Source: Myxococcus virescens (GTDB lineage Bacteria > Myxococcota > Myxococcia > Myxococcales > Myxococcaceae). From it: a stretch of 64,000 nt of DNA. Positions 10,457-19,749 of this stretch are shown piece after piece; position 1 is the first letter of the stretch; each line of letters starts with the position of its first letter. The notes under the pieces are model-generated. The model did no database searches, was not told the DNA's origin, and saw only the letters and a program-made list of their open reading frames with translations. The stretch lies in contig NZ_FNAJ01000001.1 in NCBI RefSeq assembly GCF_900101905.1, forward strand, positions 496,001 through 560,000, in the 5' to 3' direction. The translations under genes and the position numbers were made by a program.

Positions 10457-10517
10457 GGACACCAGCAGATAGAGGACCGCTTCCGTGTTGCCAAGGGTGC
10501 GGTAGGGTGCGCCGCAC

Positions 10518-11075
10518 ATGGCCACGAAGAAGAAGACGACCGCGAAAAAGACCACCACCCGGGCCCCGGCGGCCCGGAAGAAGACGGTATCGGGCAAGAC
10601 GCCCGCGAAGAAGAAGGCCCCCGCAGCCAAGAAGTCGGCGGCGAAGGCCCCCACCAAGGCCCCCGCGAAGAAGAAGAAGGCGAAGCTCCCAGTTGCCCCT
10701 CCCCAGAAGGCGGGCCCCGCGGAGAACCCGGCCGCCAAGGCGCTGGCGCACCGCATCGGCAACCTGCTGGTGGACAAGAAGGCGCAGGACGTCGTCATCC
10801 TCGACGTGCGCGGGATGACGTCCTACGCGGACTACTTCGTCATCGCCTCCGCGGAGACGGACCGCCAGGTGAGCGCCATGGCGGAGAACGTCCAGGTGCA
10901 GCTCAAGACGGGTGACGAGCCCCTGCGTCCCATCGGCACCGAGGGCTTCGAGACGGGTCAGTGGGTGCTGCTCGACTACGGCGAGGTGGTGGCGCACCTG
11001 TTCCTCACCGACCTGCGCGCGCACTACGACCTCGAGGGCCTCTGGGCCGACGCGTCTCGGGAGAAGCTGGCCTGA
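10518..11075 (+). CDS. rsfS: Ribosomal silencing factor RsfS with basic N-terminal tail
   Basis: 185 residues. The conserved RsfS/Iojap domain spans about residues 68-180: [55 protein letters not shown] and [10 protein letters not shown]. It binds uL14 on the 50S subunit and blocks joining of subunits under starvation. Canonical RsfS is about 105-130 residues. Here the first 60 residues are almost entirely Lys, Ala, Pro and Thr, like histone-H1-type tails. It forms an operon with rlmH, which begins 1 bp after its stop, a conserved pairing. Confidence 0.95.
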   Translation: MATKKKTTAKKTTTRAPAARKKTVSGKTPAKKKAPAAKKSAAKAPTKAPAKKKKAKLPVAPPQKAGPAENPAAKALAHRIGNLLVDKKAQDVVILDVRGMTSYADYFVIASAETDRQVSAMAENVQVQLKTGDEPLRPIGTEGFETGQWVLLDYGEVVAHLFLTDLRAHYDLEGLWADASREKLA

Positions 11076-11076
11076 G

Positions 11077-11541
11077 GTGAAGGTCCGGCTCCTCTCCATC
11101 GGCAAGGACCGTTCGGGCCTGTATGAGCCCGCGGTCCAGGAGTACGCCAAGCGCCTGGGCCACTACACCCGCTTCGAGTTGGTGGAACTGGCGGAGGCCA
11201 GCGGCAAGCGGCTCAAGCCCGGCGACGCGAAGGCCGCCGAAGCCGAGGCGATTCTCTCCAAGCGCAAGCCGCAGGACTGGCTGGTGGCCCTGGACGAGCG
11301 CGGCTCACTGCTCGACTCCGTCGAGCTGAGCCGCTACGTCGGCAAGGCGCAGACGGGCGCCAAGGATTTGCTGTTCATCATTGGCGGGGACGAGGGGCTC
11401 GACGCACGCGTGCGGGACGCGGCGAACCTCACGCTGTCCCTGTCGAAGATGACGCTGCCTCACCGGCTGGCGCGCGTGGTGCTCATCGAACAGCTCTACC
11501 GCGCGTTCACCATCCTCAAGGGCGAGCCGTACCACAAGTAG
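11077..11541 (+). CDS. rlmH: 23S rRNA pseudouridine-1915 N3-methyltransferase RlmH
   Basis: 154 residues, the normal length for this SPOUT methyltransferase. It starts with GTG ([11 protein letters not shown]). Family signatures are [18 protein letters not shown] (the SAM-binding knot) and the C-terminal [17 protein letters not shown]. RlmH methylates pseudouridine 1915 in helix 69 of assembled 70S ribosomes. It is coupled to rsfS by a 1-bp gap, so translation is probably linked. Confidence 0.97.
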   Translation: MKVRLLSIGKDRSGLYEPAVQEYAKRLGHYTRFELVELAEASGKRLKPGDAKAAEAEAILSKRKPQDWLVALDERGSLLDSVELSRYVGKAQTGAKDLLFIIGGDEGLDARVRDAANLTLSLSKMTLPHRLARVVLIEQLYRAFTILKGEPYHK

Positions 11542-11544
11542 GCG

Positions 11545-11563
11545 GCCGGGCATGGGGCCCGGC
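11545..11563 (+). terminator. Hairpin after rlmH
   Basis: Arms GCCGGGC and GCCCGGC with a 5-nt loop lie 3 bp after the rlmH stop codon. No T-run follows, so this is a possible Rho-assisted or weak terminator only. Confidence 0.3.
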
Positions 11564-11604
11564 GCCACCGTCAGGCGCGGCGCACAGGTGCCGTCAGCCC
11601 GGGC

Positions 11605-12762
11605 ATGCGCACTGACGCCTCCTCTGAAACGCTCCCCACTTCCGCGCCGCAGGCGCCCGTGCGTGTCATCGCCTCCGCCCAGTCCTGGGTGGAAGGCGAG
11701 GCGGTGCGGCAACTCGAAGCCATGGCCCGCTTGCCAGGGATGAAGCTGGCGGTGGGCCTCCCGGACCTGCATCCCGGAAAGGGTGCTCCGGTGGGCGCGG
11801 CCTTCACCTCCGAAGGCTTTCTCTATCCCTATCTGGTCGGCAGTGACATCGGCTGTGGCATGGGCCTGTGGAACGTGGACCTGCTGGCACGTAAAGCCAA
11901 GCCCGAGCGTTGGGCAGGCAAGTTGGACCTGGAAGGCCCGTGGACGGGTGACACGGAAGGTTTCCTCCAGGAGCACGGCGTGAAGTCCTCGGGCTACGAG
12001 GCCGCGCTGGGCACGGTGGGCGGCGGCAACCACTTCGCGGAGTTGCAGCGGGTGGACGCGGTCCATGACGCGAAGGTCTTCAGCGCCCTGGGCCTGGAGG
12101 CGGACCGCTTGCTGCTCCTGGTGCACTCCGGCTCGCGCGGCCTGGGTGAAGCGATTCTCCGGGCCCACGTGGACCGGCACGCGGCGGGCGGGCTCGCGGA
12201 CGACTCACCCGAGGCGCAGACCTACCTCACGCGCCATGACCACGCGGTGGCCTGGGGCCGGGCCAATCGGGCCCTGGTGGCGCGGCGAATGCTGGACGGC
12301 ATCGGCGCGATGGGCCAACGAGTCCTCGACGTGTGCCACAACAGTGTCACCCCTCGGCGTGACACGGGACGGACGCAGTGGCTGCACCGCAAGGGCGCGG
12401 CGCCGTCCGACGAAGGGCCGGTGGTGATTCCCGGCAGCCGCGGCGCACTGAGCTACCTGGTGATTCCCACCGGTGAGAGCCACGCCAGCGCGCACAGCCT
12501 GGCGCACGGCGCGGGCCGCAAGTGGACACGCTCCGCAGCCCGGGAGCGAATGCGCGAACGCTTCACGGCGGAATCGCTCACCCGCACCGCCTTCAAGAGC
12601 CACGTGGTGTGTGAGAACAAGGACCTCCTCTTCGAGGAGGCGCCGCCCGCGTACAAGCCCATCGACCGCGTGGTGACGGACCTGGTGGAAGCAGGGCTGG
12701 TCCGAGTGGTGGCCACCCTGGCGCCCGTCCTCACGTACAAGACGCGCGCCCGGCCGGAGTAG
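11605..12762 (+). CDS. RtcB-family RNA ligase-like protein
   Basis: 385 residues. RtcB hallmarks are present: GLPDLHPGKGAPVGAAF, the Mn-ligand motif SDIGCGMG, GTVGGGNHF, VHSGSRGLG and SLAHGAGRKWTR, whose His corresponds to the guanylylated residue. RtcB joins 2',3'-cyclic phosphate (3'-phosphate) and 5'-OH RNA ends in RNA repair. The protein is shorter than canonical RtcB (about 400-480) and resembles the compact RtcB-like subfamily sometimes found beside the release factor homologue PrfH. No prfH or archease gene is in the window. The start is the first in-frame ATG; its ribosome binding site is weak. Confidence 0.88.
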   Translation: MRTDASSETLPTSAPQAPVRVIASAQSWVEGEAVRQLEAMARLPGMKLAVGLPDLHPGKGAPVGAAFTSEGFLYPYLVGSDIGCGMGLWNVDLLARKAKPERWAGKLDLEGPWTGDTEGFLQEHGVKSSGYEAALGTVGGGNHFAELQRVDAVHDAKVFSALGLEADRLLLLVHSGSRGLGEAILRAHVDRHAAGGLADDSPEAQTYLTRHDHAVAWGRANRALVARRMLDGIGAMGQRVLDVCHNSVTPRRDTGRTQWLHRKGAAPSDEGPVVIPGSRGALSYLVIPTGESHASAHSLAHGAGRKWTRSAARERMRERFTAESLTRTAFKSHVVCENKDLLFEEAPPAYKPIDRVVTDLVEAGLVRVVATLAPVLTYKTRARPE

Positions 12763-12771
12763 GGTCCCCCC

Positions 12772-13572
12772 ATGCAGCCTTTCCTCGAACCAGACTCCCC
12801 GCGAGTGCGCTCCGCCATGGAAGCCAATCAGGTGGAGCACATGACCTATCTGGCGCGAAATCTCCCCGGCGCCATCGTGAAGGACACTCCCGGGCTGCTG
12901 CTCGTCGACTCCGGGTTGCCCTGCAACACCTTCAACGTGGTGTGCCGGGCCCGGCTCGAGCGCCACGAAGCGGACGCGCGCATCGCCGCCGCCGTCTCCC
13001 ACTTCCGGGACAAGGCCTTTCCCTTCGCATGGTGGGTGGGGCCGGACGCCGCGCCCGAGGACCTGGACGCCCGCCTGTCGGCGCACGGTCTGGTGAACGC
13101 CGAGCAGGAGCTGGGCATGTCCATGGACCTCTCCCGGCTGCCAGGACTCACGCTGCCCTCGGGGCTGTGCATCCGCCGCGCCGAGGACGAACACACCCTG
13201 GCGGACTTCGCCCGCGTCGTCGCGGCGAACTGGGAGCCCGCCGACCCCCACGTGCTGGACTTCTACGCGAGGACGGCGCACGTGGCGCTCGCACCCGACA
13301 GCCCCATCCGCTTCTTCGTGGGCTACCTGGACGGCGAGGCGGTCGCCGCCAGTGAGTGCCACCGGGCGTGGGGGGTCGCGGGCCTCTACTCGGTGGCCAC
13401 CGTGCGGCACGCTCGGCGACGAGGCATTGGCGCGGCGCTCACGCTGGCACCCCTGCTGGATGCCCGGGAGGCGGGCTACCGGACAGCCACCCTCCAGGCG
13501 TCCGCGCAGGGCCAGGGCGTCTATTCCCGGCTGGGTTTCGTACCCCAGGGGACCTTCCGCGAGTATCAATAG
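12772..13572 (+). CDS. GNAT-family N-acetyltransferase
   Basis: 266 residues. The C-terminal 110 residues are a GNAT domain. Acetyl-CoA binding motif A is VRHARRRGIGAALTLAPL, preceded by AGLYSVATV and followed by ATLQASAQGQGVYSRLGF, with GTFREYQ closing the fold. The N-terminal half (CNTFNVVCRARL, FPFAWWVGPDA) resembles the degenerate GNAT-like half seen in tandem-GNAT proteins. The substrate is unknown. An AGGGT ribosome binding site lies just before the ATG, 9 bp after the preceding gene, so co-transcription is likely. Confidence 0.85.
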   Translation: MQPFLEPDSPRVRSAMEANQVEHMTYLARNLPGAIVKDTPGLLLVDSGLPCNTFNVVCRARLERHEADARIAAAVSHFRDKAFPFAWWVGPDAAPEDLDARLSAHGLVNAEQELGMSMDLSRLPGLTLPSGLCIRRAEDEHTLADFARVVAANWEPADPHVLDFYARTAHVALAPDSPIRFFVGYLDGEAVAASECHRAWGVAGLYSVATVRHARRRGIGAALTLAPLLDAREAGYRTATLQASAQGQGVYSRLGFVPQGTFREYQ

Positions 13573-13628
13573 ACGCGCTCGCTTTTTGTCCTCTCCCGTC
13601 TGGCGCCTGCATGGTTAGGGTTCGGAGC

Positions 13629-15170
13629 ATGACGCCCGCGCACAAGGTCCTGCTCTGCATCCTGGATGGTTGGGGTATTCGCCAGGAGCGTGACAACAAC
13701 GCCATCGTCCTGGCCGGCACGCCGCACCTCGACAAGCTGGCGAGCCCCTACCCCTTCACCGAGCTGCAGACGGCGGGTCTGGCCGTGGGCCTGCCCGAGG
13801 GGCAGATGGGCAACTCCGAGGTGGGCCACACCAACATCGGCGCGGGGCGAATCGTCTACCAGGACCTGGTGCGCATCAATCGCGCCGCGGAGTCCGGAGA
13901 GCTGGCGCAGAACCCCGTGCTTCGCGCGGCCCTCGACGGAGTGAAGGCGGACGGCAAGGCCCTGCACCTGCTGGGGCTGGTGTCGCCCGGCGGCGTCCAT
14001 TCGTCCATGGACCACCTGTTCGCGCTGCTCAAGGCCGCGAAGGAACGCAACGTGGCCCACGTCTACGTGCACGCCTTCCTGGACGGGCGTGACACGCCGC
14101 CGCAGAGCGCGCTGGGCTACGTGGAGGAGTTGGAGCGCTTCCTCCACGAGACGCACACCGGCCGCATCGCCACCGTGACCGGGCGCTTCTACGCCATGGA
14201 CCGCGACAAGCGCTGGGACCGGGTGCACCAGGCCTACGAGGCGCTGGTGTTCGGCCGCGGGCCCAAGGCGCCGGACGCACTGAGCGCCATCCGCGCGGCC
14301 TACGCGGAGAAGGTCACCGATGAATTCGTGAAGCCCACGGTGCTGGCCACCGGTGACGGCACGCCGGTGGGCCGCATCCAGGACGGCGATGCGGTGCTCT
14401 TCTTCAACTTCCGCGCGGACCGGGCGCGGGAGCTGACGCAGGCCCTGGCGTTCCCGGAGTTCAAGGAGTTCGACCGGGGCGGGCTGCGGCTGGGTCGCTA
14501 CGTGTGCATGACCCAGTACGATGAGACGTTCAAGCTGCCCGCGCTCTTCGAGCCGGACCAGCCGCAGGACATCTTCCCGGAGCTGCTGTCACGCCAGGGG
14601 CTGCGCCAGTTCCGCACGGCGGAGACGGAGAAGTACGCGCACGTCACGTTCTTCTTCAACGGCGGCCGAGAGGTCGTCTACGCGGGCGAGGACCGGCACC
14701 TGGTGCCCAGCCCGCGCGACGTGAAGACGTACGACTTGAAGCCGGAGATGTCCGCCTACGAAGTCACGGCCGAGCTGGTGAAGCGGCTCGACTCCGGGAA
14801 GTACGACTTCGCGCTGGTGAACTTCGCCAACCCCGACATGGTGGGCCACAGCGGGCGGCTGGACGCGGCGATGAAGGCGGTGAAGGCGGTGGATGAATGC
14901 CTGGGCGCGCTGGGCAAGGCGTGCGAGCGCAACGGCTGGGTGCTGGCCATCTCCGCCGACCATGGCAACTGCGAGCAGATGGTGGACCTGGAGACGGGCG
15001 AGCCCCACACCGCGCACACGCTCAACCCGGTGCCCTTCCACCTCATCCACCCGGACTTCCGAGGGCAGAAGCTGCGCCCGGGCATCCTCGCGGACATCGC
15101 GCCCACCCTCTGCAAGGTGATGGGATTGCCGCAGTCCAAGGAGATGAACCGTCAGGGCTTGCTGCCGTGA
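13629..15170 (+). CDS. gpmI: 2,3-bisphosphoglycerate-independent phosphoglycerate mutase
   Basis: 513 residues, the standard length. It interconverts 3- and 2-phosphoglycerate in glycolysis and gluconeogenesis using two Mn ions. Asp13 in LDGWG and catalytic Ser63 in MGNSEVGHTN are present, as are HAFLDGRDTPP, FFNFRADRARE, TFFFNGGRE and the C-terminal metal site ISADHGNCEQM with HTAHTLNPVPF. A long frame continues upstream over the GNAT gene, but MTPAHKVLLCILDGWG is the family N-terminus. Confidence 0.98.
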   Translation: MTPAHKVLLCILDGWGIRQERDNNAIVLAGTPHLDKLASPYPFTELQTAGLAVGLPEGQMGNSEVGHTNIGAGRIVYQDLVRINRAAESGELAQNPVLRAALDGVKADGKALHLLGLVSPGGVHSSMDHLFALLKAAKERNVAHVYVHAFLDGRDTPPQSALGYVEELERFLHETHTGRIATVTGRFYAMDRDKRWDRVHQAYEALVFGRGPKAPDALSAIRAAYAEKVTDEFVKPTVLATGDGTPVGRIQDGDAVLFFNFRADRARELTQALAFPEFKEFDRGGLRLGRYVCMTQYDETFKLPALFEPDQPQDIFPELLSRQGLRQFRTAETEKYAHVTFFFNGGREVVYAGEDRHLVPSPRDVKTYDLKPEMSAYEVTAELVKRLDSGKYDFALVNFANPDMVGHSGRLDAAMKAVKAVDECLGALGKACERNGWVLAISADHGNCEQMVDLETGEPHTAHTLNPVPFHLIHPDFRGQKLRPGILADIAPTLCKVMGLPQSKEMNRQGLLP

Positions 15171-15189
15171 TGCGCGCGGGGCAAGGCCC

Positions 15190-15891
15190 GTGCTGAAGGC
15201 CCTTCTGGACGTGCTCTATCCCCCTTCGTGCCTCGCGTGCACGAAGGTGCTGCCGGGCCCCGAGGGCTTCTTCTGCGAGACGTGCGACACCGCGGTGGAG
15301 CGGCTTCCCCCCGCGTGCTGCCGCACCTGCGCGGAGCCCGGCGCGTTTCCCGGGGACACGTGTCCCCGATGCCGTGCCACCCCGCCGCCCTTCGCTCGCG
15401 CCTGGGCACCCTTCGCGCACGAGGGGCCCCTGGCGCGCGCCATCCACCGGTTCAAGTACGAAGACCACCCCAACCTCGCGGGCCCGCTGGGGGCGCTGCT
15501 GGCGGACGAGGCGCGAAGCTTCCTCAGCCGTGCACCCGAGCTGGTGGTCGCGTTGCCGCTGCACACGCGGCGCTATCACGCGCGTAAGTATGACCAGGCG
15601 CAGTTGCTGGCGGGCACGCTGGCGAAGGCCACCGGGCGCAAGGCGCCCGTGGGATTGCTGACGCGGCACCGCGAGACACAGCGGCAGGTGGGGCTGAGCG
15701 AGGCGGAGCGGGCGAACAACGTCGCGGGGGCGTTCGCCGCGTCTTCCCGTGTCTCGGGGCAGCGTGTGCTGCTGGTGGACGATGTGTTCACCACCGGAGC
15801 CACCGCCAGGGCGGCGGCCTCGGCCCTGCTCGAAGCGGGCGCCGTCCAGGTGGAGATGCTGACGCTGGCGCGGGCCTTCAGCCTGGAGTGA
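15190..15891 (+). CDS. ComF-family phosphoribosyltransferase-like protein
   Basis: 233 residues from a GTG start. An N-terminal zinc finger has paired cysteines (CLACTK, CETC, CCRTC, CPRC), followed by FKYEDHPNLAGPLG and a PRTase fold with PRPP loop VLLVDDVFTTGATARAA. ComF/GntX proteins support DNA uptake in competent bacteria by an unresolved mechanism, and also occur in species not known to be competent. The 19-bp gap after gpmI suggests co-transcription. Confidence 0.93.
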   Translation: MLKALLDVLYPPSCLACTKVLPGPEGFFCETCDTAVERLPPACCRTCAEPGAFPGDTCPRCRATPPPFARAWAPFAHEGPLARAIHRFKYEDHPNLAGPLGALLADEARSFLSRAPELVVALPLHTRRYHARKYDQAQLLAGTLAKATGRKAPVGLLTRHRETQRQVGLSEAERANNVAGAFAASSRVSGQRVLLVDDVFTTGATARAAASALLEAGAVQVEMLTLARAFSLE

Positions 15892-15909
15892 GTGGACGAC
15901 GCCCGACGG

Positions 15910-16143
15910 CTACTTCTGGGCGGCCCGGACCCGCTCCAGTTCAGCCTGGAGTTCGGCCACGCGCCGCTCCGCGTCTTCTCGGCGCCGGGACTCTTCTTCT
16001 CGGCGCCGGATTTCATCTTCTCGCAGGTGGGCCTCCTCATCCGCGCGCTGTTCCAGCCAGTTGATGCGCTCCCGCATCCGGACGATGAGCTCATCGGACT
16101 CCATCAAGAGCGCGTTGCCAGCCCAGAACCATGATGCCTTCAT
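15910..16143 (-). CDS. Small coiled-coil protein, hypothetical
   Basis: 77 residues from the ATG at 16143 (MKASWFWAGNALL). A GTG at 16149 and an ATG at 16104 are alternatives. From about residue 25 onward it is one charged helix with strong heptads (REDEIRRREEESRRRED, RRVAELQAELERVRAAQK). A short Trp-containing hydrophobic head could be a membrane anchor. Nothing indicates function. It converges with the ComF gene with a gap of only 18 bp. No good Shine-Dalgarno is visible, so it may not be expressed. Confidence 0.5.
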   Translation of the reverse strand: MKASWFWAGNALLMESDELIVRMRERINWLEQRADEEAHLREDEIRRREEESRRREDAERRVAELQAELERVRAAQK

Positions 16144-16281
16144 CAACACGGCATCCCATGACGCGGACGCTCAACGCACACGGCCCCACTCTCCGCCTCT
16201 CAGGAAAGAGCCGCGTTCATCAGCGACTGGCCACACGCAAGGACTTCGGCCCGAGGGCCGACTGGAGTTACCGTCAAGCCC

Positions 16282-18987
16282 ATGCGCTCGCTCCTTCCAC
16301 TTGCACTCGCGGTCGCCGTCCTCCGCTGCGCCCATGCGCCCGAGGCGCCCCCCGCCGCTCCCGTGGCCACCGCCCCTGAATGGCCCGAACCCCAGCCCCC
16401 CGCGCTGCGGCTGCCCGACTCGGTCCGCCCCACGCGTTACGCGCTCGACCTGAAGCTGCTGCCCGCCGAGCCCACCTTCTCCGGCAGCGTCAGCATCGAT
16501 GTGGACGTGAGCGAGCCGGTGCGCCAAATCTGGCTGCACGGACAGGACATGGAGTTCTCCCAGGCCCGCATCGAAACGGGAGGCCGCACGCTGGAGGCCC
16601 GCGCCGTCACCGCCAGCGAAGGACGGCTCGGTCTGCTGCTGCCCGAGACAGTCCAGCCCGGCAAGGCCCGCATCCACATCGCCTTCACCGGCAAGGTCGA
16701 CCGCGAGCGCAGCCAGGGCCTCTACGCCGTGGAGGAAGGCGGCGAGCCCTACCTCTACACCTTCTTCGAGCCCGTCGACGCGCGCCGCGCCTTCCCCTGC
16801 TTCGACGAGCCGGGCTTCAAGGTGCCCTGGACGTTGCGCATCACCGCCAAGGAGGACCACGTCGCGCTCGCCAACCACCCCATCGTCTCGCGCGAGAAGC
16901 TGCCGGACGGGCTGGCGCGCGTCACGTTCGCCGAGAGCAAGCCGATGCCCAGCTACCTCGTGGCGTTCGTGGTGGGCCCCTTCGACGTGGTGGACGCGGG
17001 CACCGCGGGCCGCAACGCCGCGCCGCTGCGCTTCATCGTTCCGCGCGGCCGGGGCGCGGAGACGGCCTACGCGGCCAGCGTCACGCCGCGCATCGTCACG
17101 CTGATTGAAGACTACTTCGACATGCCGTACCCGTACGAGAAGCTCGATGTCGCGGTGGTGCCCCGCTACTGGGGCACCATGGAGCACCCGGGCCTCGTCG
17201 CGCTCGGGCAGCCGCTGACGCTCATCCGCCCCGGCGAGGAGACGCTCGCGCGCCGCAAGTGGTACGTGAACATCGCCAACCACGAACTGGGGCACTACTG
17301 GTTCGGCAACATCGTCACCTGCCAGTGGTGGGACGACATCTGGCTCAACGAGTCGCTCACCTCGTGGCTGGACCGCAAGACGGTGGACCCCTTCGACACG
17401 AGCTGGGGCTTCGGGCTGGAGCAGAGCACCCAGTCCACGCTCTTCGCGTTGGACACGGACGCGCTCGCAGCCACCCCGCCGGTGCGCAAGCCCGCCAACA
17501 CGCATGACGAGGTGCTGGGCTCATTCGACAACGGCACCACGTACGCCAAGGGCTCGGCCATCATCGACATGTTCGAGGCGTGGCTCGGCGAGGAGCGCAT
17601 GCGCGACCTGCTGCGCGGCCACATCAAGAAGCATGAATGGGGCGTGGCCACGTCGGAGGACTTCGCCGCCACGCTGTCGGCCGCCGCGGGGCCGGACCTC
17701 GCGCGTGCCTTCCGCAGCTTCATCGACCAGCCCGGCGCGCCGCGCATCGCCGCCGAGCTGCAATGCCAGCCGGGAGCCCCCGCGAAGCTGAAGTTCACGC
17801 AGGAGCGCTACGTCCCGGCGGGCTCCACCGCCAGCAAGGACCAGACGTGGTCCGTGCCGGTGTGTGTGCGCGCGGGCTCCGGCAAGACGTCCGAGCGCAC
17901 GTGCACCATGCTGACCGAGGCCACGGGCGAGCTGGCGTTGCCCGGCAAGAGCTGCCCTTCCTGGTTCGTGCTCAACGCGGGCGGCACCGGCTACTACCGC
18001 TCTGGCTACACGCGCGAGCAACTCAACCGCGTGCTGGCCGCGCCCACGGAAGCGCTGACGGTGCGCGAGCGGCTGACCCTGTTGGCCGACATGGAGGCCG
18101 GGGTACGCCGGGGAGACCTGCCCCTGGGCGACGTCCTGCGCTACGTGCCCACCACGGCCAAGGCGGACCACCGCCTCATCATGCAGCGCGGCGCCCGGCT
18201 GCTGACCTTCGTGCACGTGGACCGGCTGTCCGACGACGAGCGCGCGCGCTACCAGAACTGGGTGACCGCGATGTACGGCCCTCGGGCCCGCGCGCTGGGC
18301 TGGGAGCCCAAGCCCGGTGATGACGACGCGGTGAAGTCGCTGCGACCCAACCTGCTGGGGCTGGCGGCGCTGCGCGGCGAGGACCCGGCCCTGGTCCGGG
18401 ATGCGAACCGGCTGGCGAAGGCGTGGCTGGCGGACCGGAAGTCCGTCCACCCGGAGGCCGTTCCCCTCGCGCTGATGGTGGCGGCTCGGAACGGAGACAA
18501 GGCCTTCTTCGACACGCTGGTCGCGCGCGCCCGCGCCACGGAGGACCGGACCGAGCGCAGCCGCATCTTCACCACCCTGGGCGCCTTCCGGGAACCGGCG
18601 CTCGTGCGCGAGGCGCTCGCGCTGGTGGCCGGCAGCGAGTTCGACGTGCGCGACACCCAGTCCATCCTCACGGGGGCCTTCTCGATGCCGCAGACGCGGG
18701 CGCTCGCCTGGGCGTTCTACCAGGAGCACTTCGACGCGCTCGCCAGCCGGATGCGCTCGGACGAAGTCGCCGGGCTCATCGGACTGGTGGGCATGCTGTG
18801 CGACGAGAAGACCGCCGCCGAAGCGGAAGCCTTCCTCACCCCCCGCGCGGCGAAGCTGGAGAACGCGTCTCTCGCCCTCACCCGCGCCATGGAGTCCATC
18901 CACCTCTGCGCCGCGTCCAGCACGCTGAACGCGCAGAGCGTCAGGGACTTCCTGAAGGGCCAGCCGAGCCCCGCGAAGCTCCGCTGA
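16282..18987 (+). CDS. M1-family metallopeptidase (gluzincin aminopeptidase)
   Basis: 901 residues with an N-terminal signal-like segment (MRSLLPLALAVAVLRCAHA), so exported; VLRC is a poor lipobox. The zinc site is complete: H334-ELG-H338 and Glu357 eighteen residues later in WLNES. The exopeptidase motif that is normally GAMEN reads GTMEH (298-302), followed by PGLVALG, a variant of some bacterial M1 groups. The C-terminal ERAP1-like helical domain occupies about residues 500-900. It likely trims peptides in the periplasm or outside the cell, which suits a predatory lifestyle (inference). Confidence 0.92.
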   Translation: MRSLLPLALAVAVLRCAHAPEAPPAAPVATAPEWPEPQPPALRLPDSVRPTRYALDLKLLPAEPTFSGSVSIDVDVSEPVRQIWLHGQDMEFSQARIETGGRTLEARAVTASEGRLGLLLPETVQPGKARIHIAFTGKVDRERSQGLYAVEEGGEPYLYTFFEPVDARRAFPCFDEPGFKVPWTLRITAKEDHVALANHPIVSREKLPDGLARVTFAESKPMPSYLVAFVVGPFDVVDAGTAGRNAAPLRFIVPRGRGAETAYAASVTPRIVTLIEDYFDMPYPYEKLDVAVVPRYWGTMEHPGLVALGQPLTLIRPGEETLARRKWYVNIANHELGHYWFGNIVTCQWWDDIWLNESLTSWLDRKTVDPFDTSWGFGLEQSTQSTLFALDTDALAATPPVRKPANTHDEVLGSFDNGTTYAKGSAIIDMFEAWLGEERMRDLLRGHIKKHEWGVATSEDFAATLSAAAGPDLARAFRSFIDQPGAPRIAAELQCQPGAPAKLKFTQERYVPAGSTASKDQTWSVPVCVRAGSGKTSERTCTMLTEATGELALPGKSCPSWFVLNAGGTGYYRSGYTREQLNRVLAAPTEALTVRERLTLLADMEAGVRRGDLPLGDVLRYVPTTAKADHRLIMQRGARLLTFVHVDRLSDDERARYQNWVTAMYGPRARALGWEPKPGDDDAVKSLRPNLLGLAALRGEDPALVRDANRLAKAWLADRKSVHPEAVPLALMVAARNGDKAFFDTLVARARATEDRTERSRIFTTLGAFREPALVREALALVAGSEFDVRDTQSILTGAFSMPQTRALAWAFYQEHFDALASRMRSDEVAGLIGLVGMLCDEKTAAEAEAFLTPRAAKLENASLALTRAMESIHLCAASSTLNAQSVRDFLKGQPSPAKLR

Positions 18988-19131
18988 GCGCGCGACACGC
19001 CTCCCGTGCGCGTCATCGCGAAACGCATCTGCGTTCCGTCATGACGCGCACGGCGGCGGTGATTGCCCCCCGTGGCAGGGGTCCACTCCAGCCACGTCCG
19101 GCACACGGGCTGCACTCAGTCCGCCGGACCC

Positions 19132-19749
19132 ATGCCTCGAACGTACACAGCACAAGCGGGCGACTGCGTCTCCAGCATTGCCCACGCGCACAACCTGAGT
19201 CCGCAGCGCGTCTGGGAAGCGCCCGAGAACGAGTCCCTGCGACGGGAGCGGACGAGCCCCCATGTGCTCAAGCCCGGCGACACGGTGACGCTCCCGGACA
19301 AGGAAATCCGGCAGGTCCCCTGCGCGACGGGAAGGACGCACACGTTCAGGCTCAAGGGCATCCCGGAACGCTTCCGCCTGCGACTGCATGAGGACGGTGC
19401 GCCTCGGACGAAGGTGCCCTACCGGCTCGTCATCGGGGACGTCACCCACGAAGGAGAGACGAACGCGCAGGGCCTCATCGAGTGCGGGATTCCTCCCGGT
19501 GCCCGAGAGGCGACGCTGGAGGTCGGCGGCGAGGAGTACACGCTGTCCCTGGGGACGCTCCAGCCCGTGTCCACGGAGGAGGGGCTGCGAGCGCGACTGG
19601 TGAACCTGGGCTTCCTCGAGGACGAGTCCAGCGAGGAGGACGCGCTCGCCGAGGCGGTCGCGAGGTTCCAGGCCGAGTACGGGCTGATGCCCTCCGGCAC
19701 GGTGGATGAGCAGACCCTACACAAGCTGCGGGAGGCGCACGGTGCCTGA
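19132..19749 (+). CDS. LysM and peptidoglycan-binding domain protein
   Basis: 205 residues with no Sec signal. Residues 3-55 form a LysM domain (YTAQAGDCVSSIAHAHNL and VLKPGDTVTLP). Residues 65-140 are a beta-rich middle (THTFRLKGIPERFRLRL, VTHEGETNAQGLIECGIPPG) of the kind found in phage-tail, type VI or contractile-injection accessory proteins. Residues 150-203 form a peptidoglycan-binding-1 domain (LRARLVNLGFL, AVARFQAEYGL, SGTVDEQTLHKLREAHG). The stop overlaps the GTG of the giant downstream gene by 8 bp, so translation is coupled and the products probably act together. The lack of a signal peptide with two wall-binding modules suggests delivery by a dedicated secretion machine (inference). 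Confidence 0.82.
   Translation: MPRTYTAQAGDCVSSIAHAHNLSPQRVWEAPENESLRRERTSPHVLKPGDTVTLPDKEIRQVPCATGRTHTFRLKGIPERFRLRLHEDGAPRTKVPYRLVIGDVTHEGETNAQGLIECGIPPGAREATLEVGGEEYTLSLGTLQPVSTEEGLRARLVNLGFLEDESSEEDALAEAVARFQAEYGLMPSGTVDEQTLHKLREAHGA

Noticed and set aside
19022-19035. Short inverted repeat AACGCA-TC-TGCGTT after the aminopeptidase gene
   Set aside because: Six-bp arms with a 2-nt loop are too weak for a terminator and common by chance.
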